A DNA stretch of 20,370 nt from Candidatus Hydrogenedens sp. (GCA_035378955.1 DAOSUS010000051.1:1-20370); one strand, 5' to 3'; shown: positions 1-8,791, numbered from the stretch's first letter. Program-made: numbers and translations. Notes: generated by a model from the letters alone, not told the origin.

Positions 1-907
1 TATATTCCATAATGGTGGAATATTCAGGACTATAAGATTGGACTTTTTCCATATGTTTAATTTCAGCAGTGGCTTTTTCCAGTGCATGAGGAGGTAAATG
101 TGATTTTTTTACAAGTCGTTTTAACTCATCTATATCTGATGGATAATCAGAAATACTTTCTATATCTAAGGGAGAATCCTCTGTGGCATCAAAAACCCAT
201 GTTTTTGTGTCTTCCCCATGACTGGATTTTAGTTCAGAGAACATCTTCTTCACTTTTGCTTGAGTAGCATTTTCTCGCCGAAGAATATATATTAATTTAG
301 AAAAAATATCCTTTATATGAGTTAGCTTTATCAAATCTTGTTTATCATTAGGAGAAATAGTAAGATAGGTGCAAACAATATCTATAATCTCTTCAAAATC
401 GGAACATTGTTGAATTAATTTTAAGATTTCTGTAGGTATTTGAGGATTATCTGTTGCATAAATCTCAAATTCTTTTATCAATATAGATTTATAAATATTA
501 AATGATTTACTTTGCCGTTTATTAGAAGGGTGAAGCGTTTCTAAAGAAAAAGGTTGAACTCTTGCTTTAAGGAAAGGTTTTTCTTGAAGCCAGTTTAAAA
601 TTTTGGCACGGGATTGAGTGTCAATAACAATTTTAATTGTATTGTCCGGTAAAATAAGGGCTTGTTGTATTTGAGCAATAGTGCCAATTTCTAAATATGA
701 GGGTTCTTTTGTTTCCGATTGGGAATATTTCTGATAAGCCAAAAGAATCATTTCTGAAGTTTGCATAGATTCCTGAATAGCATGTATAGATGTATCCTTC
801 GATACTAAGAGAGGAACTGTATTTTTGGGAAATATTACCATATCTGTTAAAGGGAGGACAGGAAGTTCCTGAGGTTGAGGTAAGTTCTCTGTAGAGTTTT
901 TTTTCAT
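1..907 (-). CDS. lon: Lon protease, N-terminal part (3' end outside the window)
   Basis: ATP-dependent serine protease of the cytosol that degrades misfolded and regulatory proteins. About 302 N-terminal residues are visible, and the AAA+ and Ser-Lys protease domains lie beyond position 1. Near residue 15 the protein has the Lon substrate-binding opening LPVLPLTDMVIFPKNTVPLL, followed by SIHAIQESM and ILLAYQKYS. A helical region near residues 205-300 (LRRENATQAKVKKMF, then LPPHALEKATAEIKHMEKV) matches the coiled segment that precedes the Lon ATPase domain. The ATG at 907 is chosen because GGGAG lies 11 nt upstream; an in-frame ATG at 925 would add six residues (MGAKNK) but lacks a ribosome site. 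Lon follows clpX on the same strand after 124 nt, as in the common clpX-lon arrangement, and is probably cotranscribed with it. The family assignment is secure; the exact start is uncertain. Confidence 0.9.
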   Translation of the reverse strand, partial: MKKNSTENLPQPQELPVLPLTDMVIFPKNTVPLLVSKDTSIHAIQESMQTSEMILLAYQKYSQSETKEPSYLEIGTIAQIQQALILPDNTIKIVIDTQSRAKILNWLQEKPFLKARVQPFSLETLHPSNKRQSKSFNIYKSILIKEFEIYATDNPQIPTEILKLIQQCSDFEEIIDIVCTYLTISPNDKQDLIKLTHIKDIFSKLIYILRRENATQAKVKKMFSELKSSHGEDTKTWVFDATEDSPLDIESISDYPSDIDELKRLVKKSHLPPHALEKATAEIKHMEKVQSYSPEYSTIMEY

Positions 908-1031
908 TTTATTTTTTGCTCCCATACATAAATCCAGAATAAACAGAGTTTAAGATTTGTTTAAATAGAATAACATAAAGAAATAGTTGCTATTAGAAAA
1001 AGAATATTATACAGGAAAATGCTATAAATTT

Positions 1032-2312
1032 TTACGCTGAGGCGGAATTGCGATTTTTGGTTTCTGTTTTGGTTCGAATATCTTGTTCGTATACAAAAAG
1101 TGGTTCTTCAGACTTTGTAATTACACCGGGCGTGATGATACATTCGCGTATATCTTTTCGTGATGGCAATTCGAACATCACATCTAACATAATTTCTTCT
1201 AAAATGCTTCTTAATCCTCTGGCGCCGGTTTCTTTCTTTAATGCATATTCTGCAATTGCCTCAATAGTTTCCTCCGGAAAACGAAGTTTTACATTTTCAA
1301 GTTCAAATAATTTCTCATATTGTTTGGTAATGGCATTTCGGGGTTCTACAAGGATTTTCTTTAAATCGTTAACATTGAGTTCGTGAAGAGTCGCTACAAT
1401 AGGAATTCTACCAACAAATTCCGGAATCATACCGAATGAAATCAAATCTTCAGGTTTGACCATAGCGAGCAATTCACCAATACTATATTCTTTTTTCGAT
1501 TTGATGTCTGCCTTAAAACCTATGATATTTTTGCCCACTCGTTTTTGAATAATTCTTTCTAACCCATTAAAGGCACCACCACAAATAAATAGAATATTTC
1601 GAGTATCCACCTGTATGCATTCCTGTTGAGGATGTTTTCTGCCACCTTGAGGCGGAACATTGGACATAGTCCCCTCTAAAATTTTTAGAAGTGCTTGTTG
1701 CACCCCTTCACCTGAAACATCACGGGTTATAGAAGGACTATCACTCTTACGGGCTATTTTATCTATCTCATCAATATAAACAATTCCCGTTTCTGCACGA
1801 GCAATATCAAATTCTGCATTCTGTAGAAGTTTTAGTATGATATTTTCTACATCATCACCTACATAGCCTGCTTCCGTTAATGTTGTTGCATCTACAATGG
1901 CAAATGGAACATCTAACATGCGGGCTAATGTCTCGGCAAGTAGTGTTTTGCCACTTCCAGAAGGTCCAATGAGTAAGACATTCGATTTTTGGATTTCTAC
2001 GCCTTGTATCTCTCCACCGTATGCTATCCTTTTGTAGTGATTATGAACGGCTACCGAAAGAATTCGTTTGGATTGTTCCTGCCCAATTACATATTGGTCT
2101 AAAAATTCTTTTATCTCACGAGGGGTAGGAACTTTAATTGTTCGTCTATGTTTTTTACGATTTTGGTCATCGCGGATTATATCCGCACAAAGACGAACAC
2201 ATTCATCACAGATGTTAACATCAGGACCTGCTATAAGTTTGGATACTTCATTATGTTTCTTACCACAAAAAGAACATGTAGGAATTTCAGATTTAATTCG
2301 TTGATGATTCAT
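1032..2312 (-). CDS. clpX: ATP-dependent Clp protease ATP-binding subunit ClpX
   Basis: Hexameric AAA+ unfoldase that feeds tagged proteins to the ClpP peptidase in the cytosol. It has 426 residues, normal for the family. The N-terminal zinc-binding domain uses C13, C16, C35 and C38. Walker A is GPSGSGKT (116-123), the pore-1 loop is GYVG (149-152), Walker B is IVYIDEID (177-184), and an RKH-type pore motif appears as GGRKHP. The IGF tripeptide used for docking on ClpP is kept (NIIGFKADI), so a ClpP partner is expected elsewhere. The C-terminal small domain has TGARGLRSI (sensor 2). The start has GGAG 7 nt upstream. A perfect consensus promoter lies about 75 nt upstream, and lon follows downstream. 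No clpP is next to it; tRNA-Arg occupies the upstream side. Confidence 0.97.
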   Translation of the reverse strand: MNHQRIKSEIPTCSFCGKKHNEVSKLIAGPDVNICDECVRLCADIIRDDQNRKKHRRTIKVPTPREIKEFLDQYVIGQEQSKRILSVAVHNHYKRIAYGGEIQGVEIQKSNVLLIGPSGSGKTLLAETLARMLDVPFAIVDATTLTEAGYVGDDVENIILKLLQNAEFDIARAETGIVYIDEIDKIARKSDSPSITRDVSGEGVQQALLKILEGTMSNVPPQGGRKHPQQECIQVDTRNILFICGGAFNGLERIIQKRVGKNIIGFKADIKSKKEYSIGELLAMVKPEDLISFGMIPEFVGRIPIVATLHELNVNDLKKILVEPRNAITKQYEKLFELENVKLRFPEETIEAIAEYALKKETGARGLRSILEEIMLDVMFELPSRKDIRECIITPGVITKSEEPLFVYEQDIRTKTETKNRNSASA

Positions 2313-2387
2313 AAACTACTCCACTAAGTATTACTTATATAATACCATATTTAGTGTTTTGGTTTACATTATATTGTGTGATTAACA

Positions 2388-2416
2388 ATTATATACTATT
2401 TTAATACTATTGTCAA
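2388..2416 (-). promoter_or_regulatory. Consensus sigma-70 promoter for clpX (and probably lon)
   Basis: Read on the minus strand, TTGACA (2416-2411) and TATAAT (2393-2388) are separated by exactly 17 nt, a perfect match to the housekeeping consensus. Transcription would start near 2380 and give a leader of about 68 nt before the clpX start. It lies between the tRNA 3' end and clpX, so clpX need not depend on tRNA transcription. No heat-shock operator such as CIRCE was seen next to it. Confidence 0.85.
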
Positions 2417-2447
2417 GAATTTACCAAAAAATGTTTAAAAAGAAAAA

Positions 2448-2524
2448 TGGCGTTCCCGGAGGGAGTTGAACCCCCAGCCTCTTGGTCCGTAGCCAAGCGC
2501 TCTATCCAATTGAGCTACGGGAAC
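2448..2524 (-). tRNA. tRNA-Arg (anticodon ACG)
   Basis: The 77-nt cloverleaf includes an encoded CCA end. The 7-bp acceptor stem GTTCCCG/CGGGAAC pairs perfectly. The D stem is GCTC/GAGC, and the anticodon stem is CTTGG/CCAAG around the loop CTACGGA, which gives anticodon ACG, the usual wobble-modified isoacceptor for CGN arginine codons. The variable loop is short (AGGCT), and the T arm is GGGGG-TTCAACT-CCCTC with one G-U pair. The discriminator base is G, followed by the genomic CCA and a T-rich stretch that may aid termination. Confidence 0.97.
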
Positions 2525-2559
2525 ACCGTAAAATCAAAAACTATTAAATTGGAATAAAT

Positions 2560-2589
2560 ATTATAACAATTTTTATAAAAATATTGCAA
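2560..2589 (-). promoter_or_regulatory. Probable promoter for tRNA-Arg
   Basis: On the minus strand, TTGCAA (2589-2584) and TATAAT (2565-2560) are 18 nt apart. The predicted start is near 2553, about 29 nt before the mature tRNA 5' end. The -10 is a perfect consensus and the -35 matches four of six bases. AT-rich DNA makes chance matches common, but the position is right for this gene. Confidence 0.55.
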
Positions 2590-2730
2590 GTAGAAATAAT
2601 ATTTGTTCTTCATTTCTTATAATAGGTTAAACTACCTGAACCTAATTAATAAAGTGATTTATATTAAACATTCATAATATAATAAACTCTAATGGAAAAA
2701 TATTGAGTATTAACATAAGGATACATAACT

Positions 2731-4005
2731 ATGGTTACAAAAGAACGCGTAGAAAAACTATTAAAAGAAGTGCAAAACCATTTATTTAATGAATTACTTC
2801 CTTTCTGGGAAACACATGGCGTTGACGAGGAATATGGTGGATTTTTAACCTATTTAGACCGTGAAGGAAGACCTACAGGTGAAACGAAAAAAACACTAAT
2901 CTGTCAGACAAGGATGATTTATACTTATTCGTCAGCTCATCGAGCAAATTTAGGAGATGGAAAGTATTTAAAAATAGCACAACAAGGAGTGGAATTTTTA
3001 AAGAGACATTTTTGGGATAATCAATACAGAGGATGGATTTGGATAACAGAAAAAGATGGCACTCCAATTGACCAGAGCAAAATTATGTATGGGCAATCGT
3101 TTGGTATTTATTGCTTGAGTGAGTATGCCATGGCTTCGGGAGATGAAGAAGCCCTTGAACTCGCAGAGGAAACATGGAGAACAATTAAGGCTCAGGCTGT
3201 AGATATTGCCCACGGAGGATTTGGGGAATTTTTTGAAAGGGATTGGACTCCTAAAAAGCCGGGTGTTTATGGTGGAGATAGAAAATCATTTGATGTTCAC
3301 ATGCATTTAATGGAAGCATTTACAAATTTGTATGAAGCAACAGGGTCGCTAAAACATAAACAGGATACTCTAAATGTAATTAAATTGATTTATGATAAAA
3401 TGGTTCATCCTGAATATGGAACTGGTATGGCGCAATTTAGTTTTGACTGGAAACCTTTGCGGGCTATTATTTTTAAGAATGTTTGGGGGTCTGATAGAGA
3501 TGCAGATGACCCGGAAGGGAGACCGTTAAATAATACAAGTTTCGGTCATAATGTGGAATTTTGCTGGTTGTTAAATCATACATTGAACATTCTGGGTGAG
3601 GATGTGGAGCCTTATAAAGAAAGAATGAAGAAGATGTTTGACCATTGTTTAAAGTACGGAATTGATTGGGAAAAGGGTGGGGTATATTGCGAAGGTCCTA
3701 ACGATGGTCCGGCACGCGAAAGAAATAAAGAATTCTGGCAACAAGCGGAAACACTTGTGGCTATGTTGGATGCGTATCTCTTATTTGGTGAAGAAAAATA
3801 TTTCGATGCCTATGAAAATGTTCATCGTTTTGTCATGGATTATGTTATTAATCATGCTGTTGGGGAATGGTTTCCATTATTTGATGAAAACAATAATCTT
3901 CTGTGGGACTACATGGCACACGCATGGAAAATTAATTATCATACCGTTCGTTCTGCAATTCAATCCGAAAGACGATTAGCAAAAATCCTTGCTCAATTAA
4001 AATAG
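2731..4005 (+). CDS. AGE-family sugar 2-epimerase (N-acylglucosamine 2-epimerase / cellobiose 2-epimerase type)
   Basis: Cytosolic enzyme of the (alpha/alpha)6-barrel AGE family, which interconverts C2 epimers such as GlcNAc/ManNAc or glucose-/mannose-terminated disaccharides. Its 424 residues fit the family. Characteristic stretches are YGGFLTYLDREGRP with CQTRMIYTYSSAHR in the first third, YGQSFGIYCLSEYAMASGD, and HMHLMEAFTNLYEATG. The GHNVEF segment gives H273 and E276, and MAHAWKINYHTVR near the end gives H404, the likely counterparts of the catalytic histidines. AAGGA lies 9 nt before the ATG. It is divergent from tRNA-Arg and is followed 49 nt later by the glycosyltransferases, so it probably supplies or salvages a sugar for that cluster. 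The exact substrate cannot be read from sequence. No signal peptide is visible. Confidence 0.88.
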   Translation: MVTKERVEKLLKEVQNHLFNELLPFWETHGVDEEYGGFLTYLDREGRPTGETKKTLICQTRMIYTYSSAHRANLGDGKYLKIAQQGVEFLKRHFWDNQYRGWIWITEKDGTPIDQSKIMYGQSFGIYCLSEYAMASGDEEALELAEETWRTIKAQAVDIAHGGFGEFFERDWTPKKPGVYGGDRKSFDVHMHLMEAFTNLYEATGSLKHKQDTLNVIKLIYDKMVHPEYGTGMAQFSFDWKPLRAIIFKNVWGSDRDADDPEGRPLNNTSFGHNVEFCWLLNHTLNILGEDVEPYKERMKKMFDHCLKYGIDWEKGGVYCEGPNDGPARERNKEFWQQAETLVAMLDAYLLFGEEKYFDAYENVHRFVMDYVINHAVGEWFPLFDENNNLLWDYMAHAWKINYHTVRSAIQSERRLAKILAQLK

Positions 4006-4054
4006 AAGGAAAATATAGAATATATCTTTTCCAGATATAATAATAAACAAAAGA

Positions 4055-6166
4055 ATGGTCTCTTTATTGAAACTCCGATCTGTTTTTAAAAAAGAGTGGT
4101 TTTTATTACTAATTGTCATTTTTATTGCAATATTTTTAAGATTATATCGTCTTTCAGAACAATCATTGTGGCACGAAGAATATGTAGGCTTAGCTAATAT
4201 CCAGATTGCAGACTTATGGACTAATATTAAACTTCTATTTGTCAATGTGCCTGAGTATGGCATATCTCCTGGGGGACTTGTTTTATATTACTTTTGGGTT
4301 AAGTTATTTCCACAAAATCCTTGGGTTTGGAGGATTTTGCCTATATTCTTTGGTGGTTTATCTATTATCATCATCTATATTTTCGGGAGGTTATTGATGG
4401 GGAAAAATACAGGATTACTTGCTTCTTTATTGATGGCTCTTTCCCCATTCCATATTTATATACATCAGGAGTTAAAAAACTACGCCTTTTTATTGTTCTT
4501 ATCGCTACTTTCCTGGTTGGCTTTTTATAATTACATTATAAGAACGAAAAAATCTTATTGGTTGATTTTGGCTTTCTTTACTAACTTACTACTTCCCTGG
4601 TTTCATGCATTATATATTTTTGTGCCGTTTATCCAATTTCCCCTTCTTTTAATTTATAAATTAAACAAAAAACAAAAATTTTTATGGATAAGTTTAAATT
4701 CTTTATCTGGTTTACCTTTTATTTTTTTTATACTTTTAGTGAAACCTCCTGCCTATAATTTATCTACTTTAGAAATAGAAAAATTATCCTTGCCCTTTAT
4801 AATAACCACATTATTTGGAAACGATAGTGTTGGAATATCGAATGAATTACTTCCTTCATGGAAAACCAATTCCTTGGATATTATCAGTAATCGTTTTTGG
4901 CAATTTTTAATTCATAATTGGTTTGTTTTTGATTATATTTTATTACTCTTAATTATTCTTAGTTTTTTGGGGTTATTGTTTTATCTCTTAAAAAATAGGA
5001 AGAAAGAACAAATAGAGGATAAGTATAATGCAATAATTTTTTTGTTATATCTGTTTTTTGGCCCGGCAATTTTTTTCCTCCTCTTGAGAATTATTACAAA
5101 TCAATCTATATTTTTACCTTTATACTTTTATTATATATATGCCTTCATTTATTTGATAGTATCCGTATTCATTTTTTCGTTAAGAAATGTAAAATGGAGA
5201 TGGGTTATTGGCATATCCCTTGTTCTATTATTTATTACCCAATGTTTGGGAGTTATCAATTTTGTTTGTAGACCGGATTATCAAAAAGCAGTGACTTATT
5301 TAGACGAAAATGTAAAAATAGGAGATGAAGTATTAGATTTACAGGTTGGTGCTAATGTTTTTGAAACATGGAAAATATACAAAAAGAGGAATGACTATCA
5401 TTTAACTCCTATTTTTTCATTACAGGCAGTCGTTGACCATACGATAAACAAATTTACAGACACTGCAATATCAGATAATAATCCAGCAATTTGGGTCTTT
5501 ATGGAAACTACTTTTATAACCTGGTTTTTTCATGTAGACCCTACTTATATGTTAGTAGAGAATTTATCACATAAAGGAATAAAAGTTAATATAAAGCATT
5601 TTCCAGGAGCATTTAATTTATATATTGTAAAGTTAGAAAAACAGCAAGACTATGTTCTTCAATCAATTCAAATCCCTTCATTTCAACCGTTAGATTATGA
5701 AAAATTATTATTAGAGTTTAATTTGTCTACAAAAGATGAAAAAGAAAACCTGCGGAAATCAGAAATATTGAAGCGGTATTTTGCAATCTGGCCTCCACTT
5801 TACTCATATAATTCAATCTTGGTCTTGGGTTCTATGATAAAAAATGGGGAAATTGAAGTTGCTGAAAACATAACGAAAGAACTGTATAAGAAAAATCCTG
5901 AGTTTTATCATATAAAATTTTTATATGGGCTTTGTTTATTCCTGAACAAGAAATATTCAGAGGCTGATGAAGAAATGAAGAGCCTTTTTGAAGAAAGTAT
6001 AATATTTAGAAAAATGTATAGTGATTTATGGGAAGAAATAAGAATGAGAAAGGAGAATTATCAAACGATACAATATTTAGAACGAATGGAACGAGAGGGT
6101 TTTCACATAATAAACAAACCTCTATTTTTTACATATTCAAAAATAATTCATCATGAGTTGCAATAA
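4055..6166 (+). CDS. GT39-like membrane glycosyltransferase with C-terminal soluble domain (copy 1)
   Basis: Polytopic membrane protein of 703 residues resembling the PMT/ArnT-type glycosyltransferases (GT39 family and relatives), which transfer sugars from polyprenyl-phosphate donors outside the cytoplasmic membrane. TM1 covers roughly residues 15-30. The family's first-loop acidic motif appears as SLWHEEYVG (E41-E42; the relatives usually have an Asp-Glu pair). The second loop signature is LSPFHIYIHQELKNYAFLLF, followed by LLPWFHALYIFVP. Roughly ten hydrophobic segments end near residue 400. From about 406 (RPDYQKAVTYLDEN) a soluble tail of about 300 residues follows, with a TPR-like helical pair around 590-670. 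The ribosome site is weak. It is homologous along its full length to the next gene, which overlaps it by 14 nt. Acceptor and donor are unknown. Confidence 0.82.
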   Translation: MVSLLKLRSVFKKEWFLLLIVIFIAIFLRLYRLSEQSLWHEEYVGLANIQIADLWTNIKLLFVNVPEYGISPGGLVLYYFWVKLFPQNPWVWRILPIFFGGLSIIIIYIFGRLLMGKNTGLLASLLMALSPFHIYIHQELKNYAFLLFLSLLSWLAFYNYIIRTKKSYWLILAFFTNLLLPWFHALYIFVPFIQFPLLLIYKLNKKQKFLWISLNSLSGLPFIFFILLVKPPAYNLSTLEIEKLSLPFIITTLFGNDSVGISNELLPSWKTNSLDIISNRFWQFLIHNWFVFDYILLLLIILSFLGLLFYLLKNRKKEQIEDKYNAIIFLLYLFFGPAIFFLLLRIITNQSIFLPLYFYYIYAFIYLIVSVFIFSLRNVKWRWVIGISLVLLFITQCLGVINFVCRPDYQKAVTYLDENVKIGDEVLDLQVGANVFETWKIYKKRNDYHLTPIFSLQAVVDHTINKFTDTAISDNNPAIWVFMETTFITWFFHVDPTYMLVENLSHKGIKVNIKHFPGAFNLYIVKLEKQQDYVLQSIQIPSFQPLDYEKLLLEFNLSTKDEKENLRKSEILKRYFAIWPPLYSYNSILVLGSMIKNGEIEVAENITKELYKKNPEFYHIKFLYGLCLFLNKKYSEADEEMKSLFEESIIFRKMYSDLWEEIRMRKENYQTIQYLERMEREGFHIINKPLFFTYSKIIHHELQ

Positions 6167-8261
6167 TAAGCACATTAATAACAGTAAAGAATGGATAATA
6201 ATCCAATTAGATATAATCTATATATCTATACTTGTTTTTGTTGCTTTCTTTCTTAGGCTTTATCAAATAAATGCTCAATCCATCTGGTTTGATGAGTATG
6301 TTGTTATTGGTAATGTTAAGACTTGCAGTATAAAAGATTTCTTGTCTCTTTTATATATCAACTCTCCAGATTACGGTATATCTCCTGCCTCCGCAATAAT
6401 TTTATATTATTGGATTCGTATGTTTGTTAATTATGAGTGGGTTTGGAGGTTACTCCCTATTACCGTTGGTGTTTTTTCTATCCTATTGACTTACTTTTTT
6501 GCTAAAACTATTGCAGAAAGAAAAGTGGCATTTTTATCTTGTTTAATTTTTGCACTCTCACCTTTTAATATTTGGTTTCACCAAGAACTAAAATGTTATG
6601 CGTTTTTGCAGTTTCTTTCTCTACTCTCCTTTTTTGCTTTGATGAATTTTATGTTTTCAAAGAAAAAACTTATGATGTGGTTAATGATTGGAACTATAGC
6701 AAATATTTTATTACCATGGTTTCACGCTACTTACATATTAGTTCCTGCTTTTCAAGTTCTAATTATCTTTTTATTTATAAAGAAAATCGACTTTAAGAAG
6801 ATAGTAATTTGGTCAATCCAGTGTACTGTTTCCAGTGTTATTTGGGTAGTTTGGTTTTTTAGTTTATCCCCTTTCCTTTTCAATGTAATGGATGATACAA
6901 AAGGGAAACAACAAAATATATTAAAATTTGTCATTCCGTTTTTTGGTAGTGATTCTGTAGGATTATCAGATGACCTATTGCCTGTGTGGAGAACAAATTC
7001 ATTAGATATTGTTGGACCAGTATGGAAAACAATATTAAGTTATATTTCATTTGCGGACTATTTCTTAGTTATTTTTTCCCTTCTCTTATTTGTTCTTTTG
7101 CTTATTTATGTTCTATACATAATCTTCAGGAAAGAAAAGATAAAGAATGAAAAACTGTTTTTGATATATTCATTTATTATTCCTATATTTATTTTTCTTC
7201 TTCTTGCAGGAGGAACACGAAAAAACCTATTTCATCCTTTGTATTTTTTTTATGCTTTGCCATTTTTATACATGCTGAGTTCAATATTTTTATTAGGAAT
7301 AAAATTAAAAATAGTAAAGATATTTGTAATACTTGCGTTTTTATTCTCCTATTCTTATGAGGCTTTTAGTTTAATTTCATTCAAAAATAGAACCGACTAT
7401 AAAAGTGCTATTCATTTTATTGAACAAAATGCAGGTCTAAACGATACTATTTTTGGACAAAGAATAACTACATTTTGGGATATAGGTAAGATTTATATGA
7501 ACAGGAGAGATTTAAGGTATAAAAGTTTTTACTCTTTGTATGGTGCCGTTAACGATATAAAAAAAGAGATACAGAATAATGAAAAAAATCGGGTATGGCT
7601 TATGATAGAGCCTTTCACCCTGCAATTTATTTATCATGGAGACCCCGTAGACAAAATAACGAAAGCACTTACTTTGGAAGGGTATGATGTGTATTGGAAA
7701 GTATTCCCAGGACACTACAATTTGTATGCGGCTCAAATTAAAAAACAACGGGAAGGGAATGCTGTTGCAAATACAAAAGAACTTTTAAATCCGGAGATAA
7801 ATTATGAGTATTTGTTAAAAGAATTTTCTATATATTCAAATAATGAGAACGAAAATCTACAAAATATAGAGATACTTAAAAAATATATACCTACCTGGCC
7901 ATTAACTTCATGGATTAATTTGTTTGTTCTGGGAGAAATGGTAAAGGATAATCAGTATTTTGTGGCAGACAAAATATGTGATTATATGATTAGGAAATAT
8001 CCTAATTTCGCTGATGTATATTTACTTAAAGGGTTTAGTTACTACCTTAAAGGAAATGAAAATGAAGGAAAGAAATATATTCAAATTGCATTCAACAAAA
8101 AACCTCTTTTAAAGCAATTTATACAACCATTGTTAGAAACATATGAAAATAAATATACTAATTTTAAGATAATAAAAAGAAATTTATTCCCTTTTGGAGA
8201 TGTAGTTATTTATTTTTCATTAAAATTTAGAAAAAATAATATGATCACTGATAGGACATAG
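6153..8261 (+). CDS. GT39-like membrane glycosyltransferase with C-terminal soluble domain (copy 2)
   Basis: Tandem paralogue of the preceding gene, 702 residues, with a start that overlaps its end by 14 nt (translational coupling likely). Same architecture: TM1 near residues 20-37, the acidic loop motif SIWFDEYVV with the normal Asp-Glu pair (D47-E48), LSPFNIWFHQELKCYAFLQF, LLPWFHATYILVP, many membrane segments, then a soluble tail from about residue 413 (RTDYKSAIHFIEQN) with a TPR-like region (YLLKGFSYYLKGNENEGKKY). The predicted activity is polyprenyl-phosphate-sugar-dependent glycosyl transfer on the outer face of the cytoplasmic membrane. The last residues (MITDRT) and the stop codon lie inside the left end of a decayed insertion sequence, so the natural C-terminus was probably RKNNI. 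Function is not expected to be lost, because only the extreme end changes. Confidence 0.82.
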   Translation: MSCNNKHINNSKEWIIIQLDIIYISILVFVAFFLRLYQINAQSIWFDEYVVIGNVKTCSIKDFLSLLYINSPDYGISPASAIILYYWIRMFVNYEWVWRLLPITVGVFSILLTYFFAKTIAERKVAFLSCLIFALSPFNIWFHQELKCYAFLQFLSLLSFFALMNFMFSKKKLMMWLMIGTIANILLPWFHATYILVPAFQVLIIFLFIKKIDFKKIVIWSIQCTVSSVIWVVWFFSLSPFLFNVMDDTKGKQQNILKFVIPFFGSDSVGLSDDLLPVWRTNSLDIVGPVWKTILSYISFADYFLVIFSLLLFVLLLIYVLYIIFRKEKIKNEKLFLIYSFIIPIFIFLLLAGGTRKNLFHPLYFFYALPFLYMLSSIFLLGIKLKIVKIFVILAFLFSYSYEAFSLISFKNRTDYKSAIHFIEQNAGLNDTIFGQRITTFWDIGKIYMNRRDLRYKSFYSLYGAVNDIKKEIQNNEKNRVWLMIEPFTLQFIYHGDPVDKITKALTLEGYDVYWKVFPGHYNLYAAQIKKQREGNAVANTKELLNPEINYEYLLKEFSIYSNNENENLQNIEILKKYIPTWPLTSWINLFVLGEMVKDNQYFVADKICDYMIRKYPNFADVYLLKGFSYYLKGNENEGKKYIQIAFNKKPLLKQFIQPLLETYENKYTNFKIIKRNLFPFGDVVIYFSLKFRKNNMITDRT
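8234..8242. repeat. Probable target-site duplication, left copy (second copy at 8816-8824)
   Basis: AAATAATAT is found immediately outside both inverted repeats. Deleting everything from 8243 to 8824 leaves a coding frame that ends RKNNI-stop and a gap of 19 nt to the next ATG, which is a sensible operon junction. The repeat is all A/T in AT-rich DNA, so chance cannot be excluded. Confidence 0.5.
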
Positions 8262-8266
8262 GTAAC
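8243..8266 (+). repeat. Left terminal inverted repeat of the insertion relic
   Basis: Pairs with 8792-8815 as an imperfect 24-bp inverted repeat. The inner 11 bases, ACATAGGTAAC (8256-8266), are identical in reverse complement to 8792-8802, and the outermost GAT also matches. The stop codon of the upstream glycosyltransferase (8259-8261) lies in this repeat. Confidence 0.68.
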
Positions 8267-8378
8267 CGATATATAAAATTTAGTTAACGGATATTGCATT
8301 CCTCAGTTTTTTTAGAAGTTAGTTGGATATATTTTATATTAGGGAGTTGTTCTATAGTAAAAGGTTTGTTGCTTTTTT

Positions 8379-8736
8379 TCATAACCACTTTTCGTAGGGA
8401 GTTAAGCCACCTATAGACATACAAAATCTTAGGGACTTTAAGTGTGCTGTCAATTCTTTTCGTTTTTTTTCTCGATGTGCAAAAGAAAGGAATTTGGTTT
8501 TCCTATAGAAGTCTTTAATCATAATGGCAATGGGAGAAGTAATAGATTTTCTAAATTCTGGTGGCTACTATAAAATCGCTTCGGATATTTATAAAAAGTC
8601 TTGCGAGAAATTTGATAGAAAGCGGTCTTATCTTTAACTATCTTAAAGTGTTCCTTTTCTTGATTTATTATTTTCTGATATTCCATAATCATATTGAGTT
8701 TGGGTTCGTGAGTTGTTGCTGTATGTATTGGTTCAT
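8379..8736 (-). pseudogene. Transposase remnant (helix-turn-helix plus integrase C-terminal scrap)
   Basis: The original start is still clear: AAGGAGGT (8751-8744) lies 7 nt before an ATG at 8736, much stronger than the ribosome sites of the neighbouring genes. The frame opens MNQYIQQQLTNPNSI and stops. In another frame, EYQKIINQEKEHFKIVKDKT and then AFYQISRKTFYKYPKRF read as the helix-turn-helix of an integrase-core transposase, closed by a stop at 8521-8519. A third segment, in yet another frame, ends GGLTPYEKWL at a stop (8381-8379), which resembles the C-terminus of IS481/IS3-type transposases (RPHxxLGGLTPxE). The catalytic DDE core is missing. An alternative frame continues to 8284 without a recognisable motif. 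At least two frameshifts and one large deletion make it non-functional. Confidence 0.7.
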
Positions 8737-8791
8737 AGATAGCACCTCCTTGGTAAATTAATAGGTTTCGTATATATACACTAAATCAGGT

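Noticed and set aside
82..267. 61-codon plus-strand open frame near the left edge
   Set aside because: It is the opposite-strand shadow of lon, which is clearly coding on the minus strand.
2619..2624. TATAAT on the plus strand upstream of the epimerase
   Set aside because: No -35-like hexamer at 16-18 nt; in AT-rich DNA a lone -10 box is not enough.
8561..8761. 66-codon plus-strand open frame in the insertion relic
   Set aside because: It runs antisense to the transposase scrap, has no ribosome site and its peptide has no recognisable motif.
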